This document shows, in pieces, positions 52,076 to 61,725 of a stretch of 64,000 nt of DNA (position 1 is the first letter of the stretch; each line of letters begins with the position of its first letter). Location of the stretch: contig NZ_CP062973.1 of NCBI RefSeq assembly GCF_017311165.1, positions 868,001 through 932,000 of the forward strand, in the 5' to 3' direction. A model generated the notes under the pieces. That model was not told the origin of the DNA and ran no database searches. It saw only the letters and a program-made list of their open reading frames with translations. The DNA is from Psychroflexus sp. ALD_RP9. Its GTDB lineage: Bacteria > Bacteroidota > Bacteroidia > Flavobacteriales > Flavobacteriaceae. Both the position numbers and the translations under genes were made by a program.

Positions 52076-52741
52076 ATGAGTGGAATTTTAAAAACATCAA
52101 TAGCACGAAAATTTGCTATGGCACTTTCAGGACTATTTTTAGTTCTTTTTTTGGCACAACATTTTACAATTAATTTTACCTCTGTTGTTAGTCCAGATAC
52201 CTTTAATGAAATTTCTCATTTTATGGGAACTAACTTTTTAGTACAAGCCATTTTACAGCCCGTACTAATTTTTGGTGTAGTCTTTCACTTCATTATGGGG
52301 TTTGTTTTAGAAATTAAGAACAATAAGGCTAGAGTTGTTAAATACAAATCATATAATGGTGGTGCTAATGCACCTTGGGTTTCTAGAAATATGATCATTT
52401 CAGGAGCTGTTGTTTTGGCATTTTTAGGCTTACACTTTTACGATTTCTGGATTCCAGAAATGGTTCATAAATACGTAGAGAGTCATCCAGAAGATCCGAC
52501 GAGATATTATGAAGAAACAGTCGCTAAATTTGCCAATCAACCTATAAGACTAGGGATTTATGTATTATCATTTGTCTTTTTAATGCTTCACCTTTTACAT
52601 GGTTTTGCTTCATCATTCCAAACTGTTGGTTTCAACAATAAGTACTCTAAAGGTTTAAAAGTTTTTACCAAAGCTTTTGCAATTGTTATCCCTTTAGGCT
52701 TTGCATTTATTGCTATATTTCACTACATCAATAATTTATAA
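52076..52741 (+). CDS. sdhC: Succinate dehydrogenase cytochrome b subunit
   Basis: This membrane anchor of complex II has 221 residues and five helices. His residues suitable for binding two hemes lie in AQHFTI, VFHFIMG, LGLHFYD and MLHLLHG. The single large cytochrome b subunit, with no SdhD, places the complex with the B-type enzymes known from Bacteroidota, Wolinella and Bacillus, which usually work with menaquinone. It is the first gene of sdhCAB with an evident promoter. The soluble subunits follow at 9 and 7 bp gaps. Confidence 0.96.
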   Translation: MSGILKTSIARKFAMALSGLFLVLFLAQHFTINFTSVVSPDTFNEISHFMGTNFLVQAILQPVLIFGVVFHFIMGFVLEIKNNKARVVKYKSYNGGANAPWVSRNMIISGAVVLAFLGLHFYDFWIPEMVHKYVESHPEDPTRYYEETVAKFANQPIRLGIYVLSFVFLMLHLLHGFASSFQTVGFNNKYSKGLKVFTKAFAIVIPLGFAFIAIFHYINNL

Positions 52742-52750
52742 TTAAGGATT

Positions 52751-54754
52751 ATGTCAATTTTAGATTCAAAAATACCAAGCGGTCCGATTGCAGAAAAGTG
52801 GACCAAGCATAAAAATGAAATTAATCTTGTTAATCCTGCAAACAAGAGAAATATAGACATTATAGTTGTTGGTACTGGATTAGCAGGTGCTAGTGCTGCA
52901 GCAACTTTAGCTGAATTAGGTTATAATGTAAAAACATTTTGTTTTCAAGATTCACCAAGACGTGCGCACTCTATTGCAGCACAAGGTGGAATTAATGCTT
53001 CAAAAAATTATCAAGGCGATGGCGATTCTGATTATCGCTTATTTTATGATACAGTTAAAGGTGGTGATTACCGCTCTAGAGAAGCTAACGTATACCGCTT
53101 AGCTGAAGTTTCAAGTAATATTATTGATCAGTGCGTAGCTCAAGGCGTTCCTTTTGCACGTGAATATGGTGGCTTACTCGACAACCGTTCATTTGGTGGT
53201 GTGTTAGTTTCAAGAACTTTTTACGCTAAAGGCCAAACTGGACAGCAACTGCTACTTGGCGCATATTCAGCTATGAACCGCCAAATTAATCGAGGAAAAA
53301 TTCAGGCTTTTAACCGTCATGAAATGATGGATATTGTAAAAGTTGATGGAAAAGCACGAGGGATTATCGCTAGAAATTTAGTGACTGGTGAAATTGAACG
53401 CCATTCGGCTCATGCTGTTGTATTAGCTTCAGGTGGTTATGGTAATGTATTCTTCTTGTCAACCAATGCCATGGGAAGCAATGTTACTGCTGCTTGGAGA
53501 GCTCATAAAAAAGGTGCATTTTTTGCTAATCCTTGCTTTACGCAAATTCACCCAACTTGTATTCCAGTTTCTGGTGACTTACAAGCTAAATTAACCTTAA
53601 TGTCTGAGTCATTAAGAAATGATGGACGTATTTGGGTACCAAAACATAAAAAAGATGCCGAAGCCATTAGAGCTGGCAAACTTAAACCTACTGAAATTAA
53701 AGAAGAAGATCGCGACTACTATCTAGAACGTCGTTATCCAGCTTTTGGTAACTTAGTTCCTCGTGATGTAGCTTCACGTGCAGCAAAAGAAAGATGTGAT
53801 GCTGGCTATGGTGTTAATAAAACCGGACAAGCTGTTTATCTCGACTTTGCAAGTGCCATAGAACGTTATGGGAAAGAAAAAGCCTTTTCTTCTGGTCATA
53901 AAAACCCATCTCAGGAGGAAATCATAAAATTAGGTAAAGAAGTGGTGGAGTCTAAATATGGTAACTTATTTGATATGTACCAGAAAATTACTGACCAAAA
54001 CCCATACGAAACACCAATGATGATCTTCCCTGCTGTACATTACACAATGGGCGGACTTTGGGTAGATTATAACCTGATGACCACTATTCCTGGCTGTTAT
54101 GCTGCTGGTGAGGCAAACTTTTCAGACCACGGCGCTAACAGATTAGGTGCTTCTGCGCTTATGCAAGGTTTAGCTGATGGATATTTTGTATTACCTTACA
54201 CTATTGGTGATTACTTATCTAGCGACATTCAAACTGGCCCTATTTCAACAGAAACTAAAGAGTTTGAGCAAGCTGAAAAAGAAGTTCGTGATAGTTTAGA
54301 TCGATTAATGAACATTAAAGGCGATAAACCTGTTGATTATTTCCATAGAAAATTAGGTTTAATTATGTGGAATAAATGTGGAATGTCTCGTAATGAAAAA
54401 GAACTAAAAGAAGCGATTGAAGAGATTGCTCAACTTAGAGAAGAGTTTTACAGCAATGTTAGAATTCCTGGCAAAGCAACTGTAAAAAATGCAGAACTTG
54501 AAAAAGCAAGTCGTGTTGCAGATTTCTTAGAGTTAGGTGAATTGTTTGCAAAAGATGCTTTAGAGAGAAATGAGTCTTGTGGTGGCCACTTTAGAGAAGA
54601 ATACCAAACTGAGGATGGAGAAGCCCTAAGAGATGATGAAAATTACCGTTATGTTTCTGCTTGGGAATATAAAGGACAACCTAAAGACGCTGTTTTACAC
54701 AAAGAACAGTTGATTTTTGAAAATATTGAATTAAAAACTAGAAGCTATAAATAA
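52751..54754 (+). CDS. sdhA: Succinate dehydrogenase flavoprotein subunit
   Basis: This catalytic subunit oxidises succinate to fumarate at a covalent FAD. It has 667 residues. The dinucleotide motif [17 protein letters not shown] is near 37-53, and the FAD-linking His lies in [14 protein letters not shown] near 77-90. HPTC near 276 and the active-site Arg block with [11 protein letters not shown] near 429-439 follow, with [14 protein letters not shown] near 465-478 in the capping/FAD region. Length and motifs fit the B-type (SdhCAB/FrdCAB) enzymes. No odd residues were seen at the catalytic positions. Confidence 0.98.
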   Translation: MSILDSKIPSGPIAEKWTKHKNEINLVNPANKRNIDIIVVGTGLAGASAAATLAELGYNVKTFCFQDSPRRAHSIAAQGGINASKNYQGDGDSDYRLFYDTVKGGDYRSREANVYRLAEVSSNIIDQCVAQGVPFAREYGGLLDNRSFGGVLVSRTFYAKGQTGQQLLLGAYSAMNRQINRGKIQAFNRHEMMDIVKVDGKARGIIARNLVTGEIERHSAHAVVLASGGYGNVFFLSTNAMGSNVTAAWRAHKKGAFFANPCFTQIHPTCIPVSGDLQAKLTLMSESLRNDGRIWVPKHKKDAEAIRAGKLKPTEIKEEDRDYYLERRYPAFGNLVPRDVASRAAKERCDAGYGVNKTGQAVYLDFASAIERYGKEKAFSSGHKNPSQEEIIKLGKEVVESKYGNLFDMYQKITDQNPYETPMMIFPAVHYTMGGLWVDYNLMTTIPGCYAAGEANFSDHGANRLGASALMQGLADGYFVLPYTIGDYLSSDIQTGPISTETKEFEQAEKEVRDSLDRLMNIKGDKPVDYFHRKLGLIMWNKCGMSRNEKELKEAIEEIAQLREEFYSNVRIPGKATVKNAELEKASRVADFLELGELFAKDALERNESCGGHFREEYQTEDGEALRDDENYRYVSAWEYKGQPKDAVLHKEQLIFENIELKTRSYK

Positions 54755-54761
54755 GATCATT

Positions 54762-55508
54762 ATGAAGCTTAAATTAAATATATGGCGTCAAGAAGATGCC
54801 AACGCTAAAGGACAATTTGAGAATTACGACTTAGATGGAATTGATGGCGATATGTCGTTTTTAGAAATGTTAGATGTTCTTAATAACAATTTAATTGAAC
54901 AAGGAGTTGAACCCGTAGAATTTGACCATGATTGTCGTGAAGGTATCTGTGGAATGTGTTCGCTTCAAATTAATGGCGAGCCTCATGGGCCAGACCGTCG
55001 CGTGACCACTTGCCAATTACATATGCGTAAATTTAAAGATGGAGATACCATTACTATTGAACCGTTTAGAGCGAAAGCATTTCCTGTCGTAAAAGATTTA
55101 GTAGTAGATCGCTCTGCTTTTGACCGTATTCAACACGCAGGTGGCTATATTTCTGTAAATACTTCAGGTAATACTCAAGACGCTAACTCTATCCCTATCG
55201 AAAAAGAAAACGCAGACATGGCCTTTAATGCTGCAACATGTATTGGTTGCGGCGCTTGTGTTGCTGCATGTAAAAATGCAAGTGCGATGTTGTTTACATC
55301 AGCCAAGGTTTCACAATATGCATTGTTACCACAAGGTGAAGTTGAAGCAACCGAGCGTGTCCTTAATATGGTTGAACAAATGGATAAAGAAGGTTTTGGT
55401 AATTGTACCAATACAGGTGCCTGCGAAATTGAATGCCCTAAAGGCATTTCGTTAGAAAATATCGCGCGCTTAAATCGTGAATATTTGTCAGCGAGTTTTA
55501 AAGGTTAA
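54762..55508 (+). CDS. sdhB: Succinate dehydrogenase iron-sulfur subunit
   Basis: This electron-transfer subunit between SdhA and the membrane anchor has 248 residues. The [2Fe-2S] Cys set lies in CREGICGMC (near 66-74) plus Cys in VTTCQLH, the [4Fe-4S] set in [13 protein letters not shown] (near 160-172), and the [3Fe-4S] site is completed by [15 protein letters not shown] (near 212-226). Adjacent clusters share Cys-Pro in the usual way. It is the last gene of sdhCAB; a bidirectional terminator lies 20 bp after the stop. Confidence 0.98.
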   Translation: MKLKLNIWRQEDANAKGQFENYDLDGIDGDMSFLEMLDVLNNNLIEQGVEPVEFDHDCREGICGMCSLQINGEPHGPDRRVTTCQLHMRKFKDGDTITIEPFRAKAFPVVKDLVVDRSAFDRIQHAGGYISVNTSGNTQDANSIPIEKENADMAFNAATCIGCGACVAACKNASAMLFTSAKVSQYALLPQGEVEATERVLNMVEQMDKEGFGNCTNTGACEIECPKGISLENIARLNREYLSASFKG

Positions 55509-55527
55509 TATATTAAGTAACAAATAA

Positions 55528-55560
55528 AAAAAAGCACCTTTTATAAGGTGCTTTTTTTTG
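55528..55560. terminator. Bidirectional terminator between sdhB and the threonine dehydrogenase gene
   Basis: A 9-bp stem AAGCACCTT/AAGGTGCTT (55532-55540 and 55545-55553) has a TTAT loop, with a run of A before and eight T after. It serves both converging genes. Confidence 0.92.
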
Positions 55561-55571
55561 TTGCAATGTTT

Positions 55572-56519
55572 TTAGCTGATTGATTCTTCAACACCTTTAA
55601 GCATCACCTGAACTAAAGTTTTTAAATCATATTCATGTTTCCAATTCCAATCATTTCGTGCAGTAGTATCCTCAATACTTGATGGCCAAGAGTCAGCGAT
55701 AGCTTGTCTAAAATCGGGTTTATAATTGATTTTAAATTCTGATAACTTCAACCTAATCTCTTCGGCTAGCTCACGTGGTGTAAATGAAATTCCGCCAAGG
55801 TTATAAGATGAACGTACATTAATTTTACTACTGTCAGCTTCCATTAATTGTATGGTTGCTTTAATAGCATCATCCATATACATCATTGGTAAAGCGGTGT
55901 CTTCATTTAAAAAAGATGTGTAAACTTCACCTTTAACGGCGCTATGAAAAATTTCTATTGCGTAATCAGTTGTACCGCCACCAGGTGGTGTTTTATAGCT
56001 AATTAGTCCAGGATAACGAATACTTCTAACATCAACACCATAACGTTTATGGTAATATTCACACCAACGTTCACCGGTTTGTTTACTAATGCCATATACT
56101 GTGCTAGGTTCCATTATGGTTTGTTGAGGTGTGTTAAACTTTGGTGTAGTTGGACCAAAAACGGCAATACTTGATGGCCAAAACAGGTGTTTTATTTTTT
56201 GTTCTTTAACAAGATTTAGAACATTAAAAAGTGAGTTCATATTCAATTCCCAAGCTTTCATCGGAAATTTTTCGGCAGTTCCACTTAACATGGCAGCCAT
56301 CATATAAACCGTGTCAATATCATAATGCATAATCACGTCTTGAAGCTGTGTGAAATTTGTTGCATCTAAGACTTCAAAAGGTCCAGAAGCCATTAATTCG
56401 GCAGAACCTTCTCTAATATCACTCGCAATAATTGTATCTTTACCGTGTTTTTGACGCAATGTAGTAGTTAATTCAGAACCAATTTGACCACATGCGCCAA
56501 CAATTAACGTCTTTGCCAT
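55572..56519 (-). CDS. SDR-type L-threonine 3-dehydrogenase (epimerase family)
   Basis: This 315-residue extended short-chain dehydrogenase has the NAD-binding GACGQIG at 8-14, the catalytic Ser in PSSIAVFG near 115-122 and YGISK (Tyr/Lys) near 143-147. The blocks SIRYPGLISYKTPPGGGTTDYA and the NWKHEYDL tail match the UDP-galactose-epimerase-like threonine dehydrogenase described from Flavobacterium frigidimaris. It converts threonine to 2-amino-3-ketobutyrate, which a separate lyase splits into glycine and acetyl-CoA. A nucleotide-sugar epimerase is the alternative, but the tail fits the dehydrogenase better. The zinc-type Tdh is unrelated. Confidence 0.85.
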   Translation of the reverse strand: MAKTLIVGACGQIGSELTTTLRQKHGKDTIIASDIREGSAELMASGPFEVLDATNFTQLQDVIMHYDIDTVYMMAAMLSGTAEKFPMKAWELNMNSLFNVLNLVKEQKIKHLFWPSSIAVFGPTTPKFNTPQQTIMEPSTVYGISKQTGERWCEYYHKRYGVDVRSIRYPGLISYKTPPGGGTTDYAIEIFHSAVKGEVYTSFLNEDTALPMMYMDDAIKATIQLMEADSSKINVRSSYNLGGISFTPRELAEEIRLKLSEFKINYKPDFRQAIADSWPSSIEDTTARNDWNWKHEYDLKTLVQVMLKGVEESIS

Positions 56520-56602
56520 AATTTAATAAATTTATGCAAATATACAGATTGGAAGTAGCCCATAGATTAATTATTTCATAATTATAAATCGATAATATCT
56601 CT

Positions 56603-56610
56603 TATATTTG
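56603..56610 (+). promoter_or_regulatory. Promoter -7 element of the small lipoprotein gene
   Basis: TATATTTG is an exact TAnnTTTG match, 24 bp before the ATG at 56635. A/T-rich sequence precedes it and no TTG is found at the -33 position. Confidence 0.5.
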
Positions 56611-56634
56611 ATAATATCTTATAAATCAGATTAA

Positions 56635-57135
56635 ATGACTAAGTATTTTATAGCTTTTGCTCTAGTTATATGCTGTTGGTCTTGTAGCCAAACTCAAGAA
56701 AAAACAGCATCAAAAAACACTGATTTCTACGCTTTAAAATTAAGCGTTGATACCATTTCTATTGCTCAACTTTCTAATAAAGCTGAAGAATTTGCAAATG
56801 AATGGGATGATTACCTTGCCATTAAAACTGAAATTGCAAGAACAAAAGCGATGAATATTGGAGACGCACTAAACAATGCTGAAAATATTATTCGCATAAG
56901 CGATTCTCTTAAGGCCAGTTTGCCTGACACTTTTAATATAGAACCTATTAAAGCTAGGTTAAAACTAATGGAGACACAAGCTAGAAATCAACAACAACTC
57001 TTAGCTCGAAAAAGTCAGGACACATTAGCGATTAAAGAAAGTATCTATAAACTTATACAAAGTTTTAGCAGTTTAAATACACAAATTAATGAATGCTTTA
57101 TTGAAACGCCTCAATTCATTGAGCCCAAAAATTAA
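56635..57135 (+). CDS. Small helical lipoprotein of unknown function
   Basis: This 166-residue protein has a short signal peptide and a Cys at about residue 17 (CCWSCSQTQ), consistent with a lipoprotein. The mature part is helical and charged (KAEEFANEWDDYLAIKTEIARTKAMNIGDALN, then RLKLMETQARNQQQLLARK), suggesting a short coiled coil in the periplasm. I recognise no family. Its last 47 bases overlap the start of the following NTF2-like gene in another frame, so the two are probably translated together. Confidence 0.75.
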   Translation: MTKYFIAFALVICCWSCSQTQEKTASKNTDFYALKLSVDTISIAQLSNKAEEFANEWDDYLAIKTEIARTKAMNIGDALNNAENIIRISDSLKASLPDTFNIEPIKARLKLMETQARNQQQLLARKSQDTLAIKESIYKLIQSFSSLNTQINECFIETPQFIEPKN

Positions 57136-57613
57136 ATTAGTTGCAGTTTTAATCTTCACAGTTAATCTCAGTTTAGCACAAGAACATGAAGAAAAGATTA
57201 ACCAAACACTAAACCATTGGCATAAAGCCGCTGCGAGTGCTAATGCTGAAAAATATTTTAATTTAATGACAGAAGATGCTGTTTTCGTAGGCTCAGATGC
57301 CGATGAAGTTTGGAGCCTGAAAGACTTTAAAACTTTTGCTATGCCTTATTTTAAAAAGGGTAAGGCTTGGACATTCACTTCTATAAAACGAAATCTTTAT
57401 ATAAACTCTAAAAATATAGCTTGGTTTGATGAAGTATTAACCTCAACACACATGGGTTTGTGCCGTGGTAGTGGTATTGTAGAATTAGTTGATCATCAAT
57501 GGAAAGTTAAGCATTATGTGTTATCTATTCTCGTTCCCAATGAACTCGTCGATCAAGCTAATGAACAAAAAAAACAACACGATAGTGAATACATTAACAA
57601 GCTTAAAAACTAA
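57089..57613 (+). CDS. Secreted SnoaL/NTF2-like (DUF4440-type) protein
   Basis: This 174-residue protein has an N-terminal signal peptide (LVAVLIFTVNLSLAQ) and an NTF2-like cone fold of about 125 residues (INQTLNHWHKAAASANAEKYFNLM, then DAVFVGSDADEVWSLKDFK). Family members are ligand-binding or small enzymes of many kinds; no catalytic role can be named. The start at 57089 lies 47 bases inside the lipoprotein gene; no later Met keeps the signal peptide, so the overlap is real. The two genes look like a coupled pair. Confidence 0.8.
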   Translation: MNALLKRLNSLSPKIKLVAVLIFTVNLSLAQEHEEKINQTLNHWHKAAASANAEKYFNLMTEDAVFVGSDADEVWSLKDFKTFAMPYFKKGKAWTFTSIKRNLYINSKNIAWFDEVLTSTHMGLCRGSGIVELVDHQWKVKHYVLSILVPNELVDQANEQKKQHDSEYINKLKN

Positions 57614-57694
57614 ACATTTTAGAAAAGTTGAAGTCTAAGTTGTAACGATATCAAAAAAACAAGACTTATATAACATATAAAATAGAGTAAACCT

Positions 57695-59734
57695 ATGAAA
57701 ATTAAACATTTAGCTTTGTCTGTAGCAGCGCTAGGCCTTGCAGCTAGTTGCTCAACTAACGAAACACAAAAAGATGCGCCAGGTATTGATGTTGAATACA
57801 TGGATACTAGCGTAAGACCTCAAGACGACTTCTATACCTACGTGAATGGAAAATGGAATGAAACCGCTAAAATACCTGACGATAGAACATCTTGGGGCGG
57901 ATTTCAAATATTAAGAAAGCAAACCGATGCTGATGTTTTAAATATTTTAGAAAAAGCTGAAGCTTCTGGAAAATATGATAAAAATACCGATCAAGCTAAA
58001 GCTATTGCGGTATTCAATTCAATTATAGATACAGAAGCGCGAGATGAAAAAGGTGTAAAACCAGTTATGCCTTACATCAATAAAATTGAAGCAGTTACCT
58101 CAACAAGTGAATTACAAGAGTTGTTAGCTAAAAATCCTTCAGCAATATCGGCACCATTTTTTGGACTTTCTGCCTACTCAGACCCGAATGACAGTAATAT
58201 AAATGTAGCCTACATCGGAGTTGGTGGTTTAGGTTTACCTGACCGGGATTACTATTTGAAAGAAGATGAGGATTCTAAAAAAATTCGCGAGCAGTATATC
58301 GCTCATGTCGCTAGAATGTTAAACTATATTGGCGAAACTGATACCGAAGCTAAAGCTGAGCGTATTCTAGAATTGGAGACTCAGCTAGCTGAACCTCGTT
58401 TAGATAAAGTAGCGCGTCGTGATTTTAGAAATTACAATAACCGCTTTCATGTAGATGACTTAAATACTGTTGCTGAAAACATCAACTGGAAAAGTTTCAT
58501 GTCTGATTTGGGAATGGAAAAATTACCAGATACCGTTTTAGTTATGGAACCTAAGTATATGAGTCAATTAGACCAAATGTTAGTTTCTACTCCTATTGAA
58601 GACTTAAAACTACTTACAAAATGGGCCACATTTAATGATGCAGCAGGACAACTTTCTTCTGAAATTGAAAAAGCTAATTGGGAGTTTTACAGTAAAACAT
58701 TAAGCGGTGCGAAAGCTCAAAGACCTATCAAAGAACGTGCCCTATCAGTAGTTAACAACACTATTGGTGAAGCTGTAGGTCAGTTATATGTCGACGAAAA
58801 ATTTCCACCAGAAGCTAAAGAAAAAGCTGAAGCTATGGTAACTAATGTAATTTCTGCATTCAAAAAAAGAATTGATAATTTAGAATGGATGACAGATTCG
58901 ACTAAGACTAAAGCTATTGAAAAACTTAACAAATTCACCGTTAAAATTGGTTATCCAGATGAATTTAAAGATTATTCAGACTTAAAAGTCGACAAAAACA
59001 AATCTTACTACGAAAATATGTTAGCAGTTAGCGAATGGAATTTTAAAGACAATTTATCTAAAATCGGTAAACCAGTAGACAAAACAGAATGGGGCATGTC
59101 TCCACAAACTGTAAATGCTTACTTTAACCCATTGTATAATGAAATTGTTTTTCCTGCAGCTATCTTACAACCACCGTTTTACGATTATAAAGCTGATGCA
59201 GCTGTAAACTACGGCGGAATCGGTGCTGTAATTGGTCATGAAATTTCACATGCATTTGATGACTCAGGTGCCCGTTTTGATGCAGATGGTAATCTTAAAA
59301 ATTGGTGGACTGATGAAGACTTAGAACAGTTTACAGCCCGCGGAGAAAAACTGGCAGCACTTTACAGTAGTATTGAAGTTCTAGACAGCGTTTATATTAA
59401 TGGTAAATTTACTTTAGGTGAAAACATTGGTGACTTAGGTGGTGTTTTAGGCGCTTACGATGGTTTACAAATGCATTTAAAAGAAAATGGTAATCCAGGC
59501 AAAATCGAAGGCTTTACACCAGAACAGCGCTTCTTTTTATCATGGGCAACCGTTTGGCGTACTAAGATGAGAGACGAAGCATTAAAAACTAAGATTAAAA
59601 CCGATCCACATTCTCCAGGACAATACCGTGCATATGTACCATTACAAAATGTAGATGCATTTTATGAAGCATTTGACCTTAAAGAAGGTGATCAATTATA
59701 TTTAAAACCTGAAGATCGGGTAAGAATTTGGTAA
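57695..59734 (+). CDS. M13 family metallopeptidase (PepO-like), lipoprotein
   Basis: This 679-residue neprilysin-type zinc endopeptidase has the lipobox LAASC (Cys19). The N-terminal M13 domain opens with DTSVRPQDDFYTYVNGKWNETA near 33-54. The zinc site is HEISH near 513-517 with the third ligand Glu in GENIGDLGG near 572-580, and the C-terminal RVRIW ends in Trp as usual. It should cut short peptides in the periplasm or on the outer membrane. It is monocistronic and closed by a terminator. Confidence 0.96.
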   Translation: MKIKHLALSVAALGLAASCSTNETQKDAPGIDVEYMDTSVRPQDDFYTYVNGKWNETAKIPDDRTSWGGFQILRKQTDADVLNILEKAEASGKYDKNTDQAKAIAVFNSIIDTEARDEKGVKPVMPYINKIEAVTSTSELQELLAKNPSAISAPFFGLSAYSDPNDSNINVAYIGVGGLGLPDRDYYLKEDEDSKKIREQYIAHVARMLNYIGETDTEAKAERILELETQLAEPRLDKVARRDFRNYNNRFHVDDLNTVAENINWKSFMSDLGMEKLPDTVLVMEPKYMSQLDQMLVSTPIEDLKLLTKWATFNDAAGQLSSEIEKANWEFYSKTLSGAKAQRPIKERALSVVNNTIGEAVGQLYVDEKFPPEAKEKAEAMVTNVISAFKKRIDNLEWMTDSTKTKAIEKLNKFTVKIGYPDEFKDYSDLKVDKNKSYYENMLAVSEWNFKDNLSKIGKPVDKTEWGMSPQTVNAYFNPLYNEIVFPAAILQPPFYDYKADAAVNYGGIGAVIGHEISHAFDDSGARFDADGNLKNWWTDEDLEQFTARGEKLAALYSSIEVLDSVYINGKFTLGENIGDLGGVLGAYDGLQMHLKENGNPGKIEGFTPEQRFFLSWATVWRTKMRDEALKTKIKTDPHSPGQYRAYVPLQNVDAFYEAFDLKEGDQLYLKPEDRVRIW

Positions 59735-59756
59735 ACTCAAATAAAAATAAATCGAA

Positions 59757-59796
59757 TAGAAGCCTTTTAGAAATTACAAAAGGCTTCTTTTTTTTT
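59757..59796 (+). terminator. Terminator after the M13 peptidase gene
   Basis: A 10-bp stem GAAGCCTTTT/AAAAGGCTTC (59759-59768 and 59778-59787) has a 9-base loop, followed by nine T. Confidence 0.93.
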
Positions 59797-59856
59797 AAAT
59801 AAATAGAAACTACACAAAAAGAATTATATTTATAACTTCAGTTGAAGTTTATAGAT

Positions 59857-60999
59857 ATGAGAAAATTCTTAAAATGGTTCTTAGGCAGTATTCTATTGCT
59901 AATTATTATACTTTATGTAACCGATTACAATTATATTTTAAAAGGTATTCGAGTTGTTTACTTAACAGGTCATACCACAGCTTTTATAGATGATTATAAG
60001 TACTTTGACAACCGAAGTATTGAAAATAAAATTGTTCAAAATTGGCCTGAGGCTAGCACTTATAATTCTATTAAACCTACACAACGTCTAGATTCGGTTA
60101 ACAACGCGCTTGGTACCACCGCTTTTTTGATTATTAAAAATGGAGAAATTATTTATGAAAACTATGCACCTGAATATACTAAGGATTCAAAAACTAATTC
60201 ATTTTCGATGGCTAAAAGTATTACGACAAGTTTACTTTTTAAAGCAATTCAAGATGGTTACATCAAAAGTTTAGAACAACCTATCACTGATTTTTTTCCA
60301 GACTTTAAAGGTGAGTTTGCTAAAAATACTACAGTAGGCGATTTAGCTTCGATGGCTAGCGGACTTAATTGGGAAGAGCACTATTACAGTCCATTTTCTA
60401 TGACGGCTCGCGCCTACTATGATGATGAAATTGGCGAACTAGTCAACAGCTTAGAGGTTAACCAAGCTTCAGGACAAAACTTTAAATATTTAAGTGGCAA
60501 TACCTTATTACTGGGAATGATTATTAGTAAAGCAACTCAAAAAAGTTTATCTGAATATTTGAGTCAAAGCTTTTGGCGTCCTTTAGGGATGCGTCAAACA
60601 GCCTATTGGCAATTAGATAACGTTGAAAGTGGCATTGAAAAAGCCTACTGTTGTATCGCTTCTAATGCACGTGATTTTGCTAAAATAGGACAGTTGTTTT
60701 TACAAAATGGCAGTTGGAATGGAAAACAAATCATAGACACAAGTTATGTGAAACTGGCTACAAAAGCGCGTTTTAAAAAAAGCCCACAGTATGGCTATGG
60801 CTTTTGGCTGAGTAATTATAAAACTAAGCAACTATTTAGTATGCGTGGTATTTTAGGTCAATATGTAATTGGCATTCCTAAAGACAATTTAATTATTGTT
60901 AGGCTTGGTCATCATCGGTCTAAAGAAAAAATCAATCATTTCCCGAAAGATTTTTATATTTATATAGATGAAACCTACCAAATGCTAAACCAAATCTAA
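59857..60999 (+). CDS. Serine hydrolase, class C beta-lactamase fold
   Basis: This 380-residue protein has one N-terminal membrane helix (FLGSILLLIIILYVTDY, about 9-25). The serine-hydrolase fold follows with the SxxK nucleophile SMAKS near 120, YLSGN (the YxN-like motif) near 206-210 and a C-terminal FWLSNYKTKQ region. The family holds penicillin-binding-protein-like esterases, peptidases and true class C beta-lactamases; sequence does not decide, and most such envelope proteins are not resistance enzymes. The ATG at 59857 is used rather than the TTG at 59842. It begins a three-gene run (hydrolase, exonuclease, T9SS cargo). Confidence 0.87.
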   Translation: MRKFLKWFLGSILLLIIILYVTDYNYILKGIRVVYLTGHTTAFIDDYKYFDNRSIENKIVQNWPEASTYNSIKPTQRLDSVNNALGTTAFLIIKNGEIIYENYAPEYTKDSKTNSFSMAKSITTSLLFKAIQDGYIKSLEQPITDFFPDFKGEFAKNTTVGDLASMASGLNWEEHYYSPFSMTARAYYDDEIGELVNSLEVNQASGQNFKYLSGNTLLLGMIISKATQKSLSEYLSQSFWRPLGMRQTAYWQLDNVESGIEKAYCCIASNARDFAKIGQLFLQNGSWNGKQIIDTSYVKLATKARFKKSPQYGYGFWLSNYKTKQLFSMRGILGQYVIGIPKDNLIIVRLGHHRSKEKINHFPKDFYIYIDETYQMLNQI

Positions 61000-61000
61000 C

Positions 61001-61714
61001 ATGTTACACAAACTTCAACTTGAGCATATTTTATTTTTAGATATTGAAACTGTTCCAGCTTATGAGAATTTTTCAGACTTACCTGAACAACTTCAACTAT
61101 TATTTGCTTCTAAAACAGCCTATCGCCGTAAAGGTGAAATTTCACCAGAAGATTTTTATTCTAGTGCTGGTATTTGGGCTGAGTTTGGGAAAATTGTTTG
61201 TATTTCTGTTGGATACCTCGTAAATCAAGGAAGCGAACAACAGCTAAGACTAAAAAGTTTATATGGTGATGAAAGAGAATTATTATTAGAGTTCAAACAC
61301 TTGCTAAACGATCATTTCAATTTACCTTATCACCTCTTGTGTGCTCATAATGGCAAAGAATTTGACTTCCCTTACATCGCTAGACGTATGCTTATTCATG
61401 GAATTTCATTACCTGAAAAACTTCAACTATTTGGTAAAAAACCTTGGGAAATTCCGCATTTAGATACCTTAGAATTATGGAAGTTTGGTGACTACAAACA
61501 TTATACTTCATTAAAATTGTTAACAGCAATTTTAGGAATTCCGTCGCCTAAAGATGATATTGATGGAAGCCAAGTTCGTGACGTATTTTACAACGAAAAA
61601 GATGTTGACCGAATTATAAAATACTGCGAAAAAGATGTTTTAGCGATTGTTCAAGTCTTGAGGAAATTACGTCAAGACCCCTTGTTAGAAGAACATCAAA
61701 TAAAGTCGGTATAA
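61001..61714 (+). CDS. DEDDy 3'-5' exonuclease (PolB-like)
   Basis: This 237-residue cytosolic RNase H-fold exonuclease has all three Exo motifs: FLDIETVP near 13-20 (Exo I, Asp/Glu), CAHNGKEFDFPYIARRML near 113-130 (Exo II, Asp) and YCEKDVLAIVQV near 207-218 (Exo III, Tyr-x3-Asp, DEDDy type). It resembles the isolated DNA polymerase B exonuclease-like domains found in Bacteroidota. The substrate is probably single-stranded DNA or RNA 3' ends. It begins one base after the serine hydrolase stop and 11 bp before the T9SS cargo gene; no functional link is evident. Confidence 0.9.
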   Translation: MLHKLQLEHILFLDIETVPAYENFSDLPEQLQLLFASKTAYRRKGEISPEDFYSSAGIWAEFGKIVCISVGYLVNQGSEQQLRLKSLYGDERELLLEFKHLLNDHFNLPYHLLCAHNGKEFDFPYIARRMLIHGISLPEKLQLFGKKPWEIPHLDTLELWKFGDYKHYTSLKLLTAILGIPSPKDDIDGSQVRDVFYNEKDVDRIIKYCEKDVLAIVQVLRKLRQDPLLEEHQIKSV

Positions 61715-61725
61715 ATCATTTAATT

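Noticed and set aside
59857..60999. Antibiotic-resistance beta-lactamase
   Set aside because: The protein has the class C fold and SxxK, but an N-terminal membrane anchor and no resistance context; the general serine-hydrolase label is all that can be supported.
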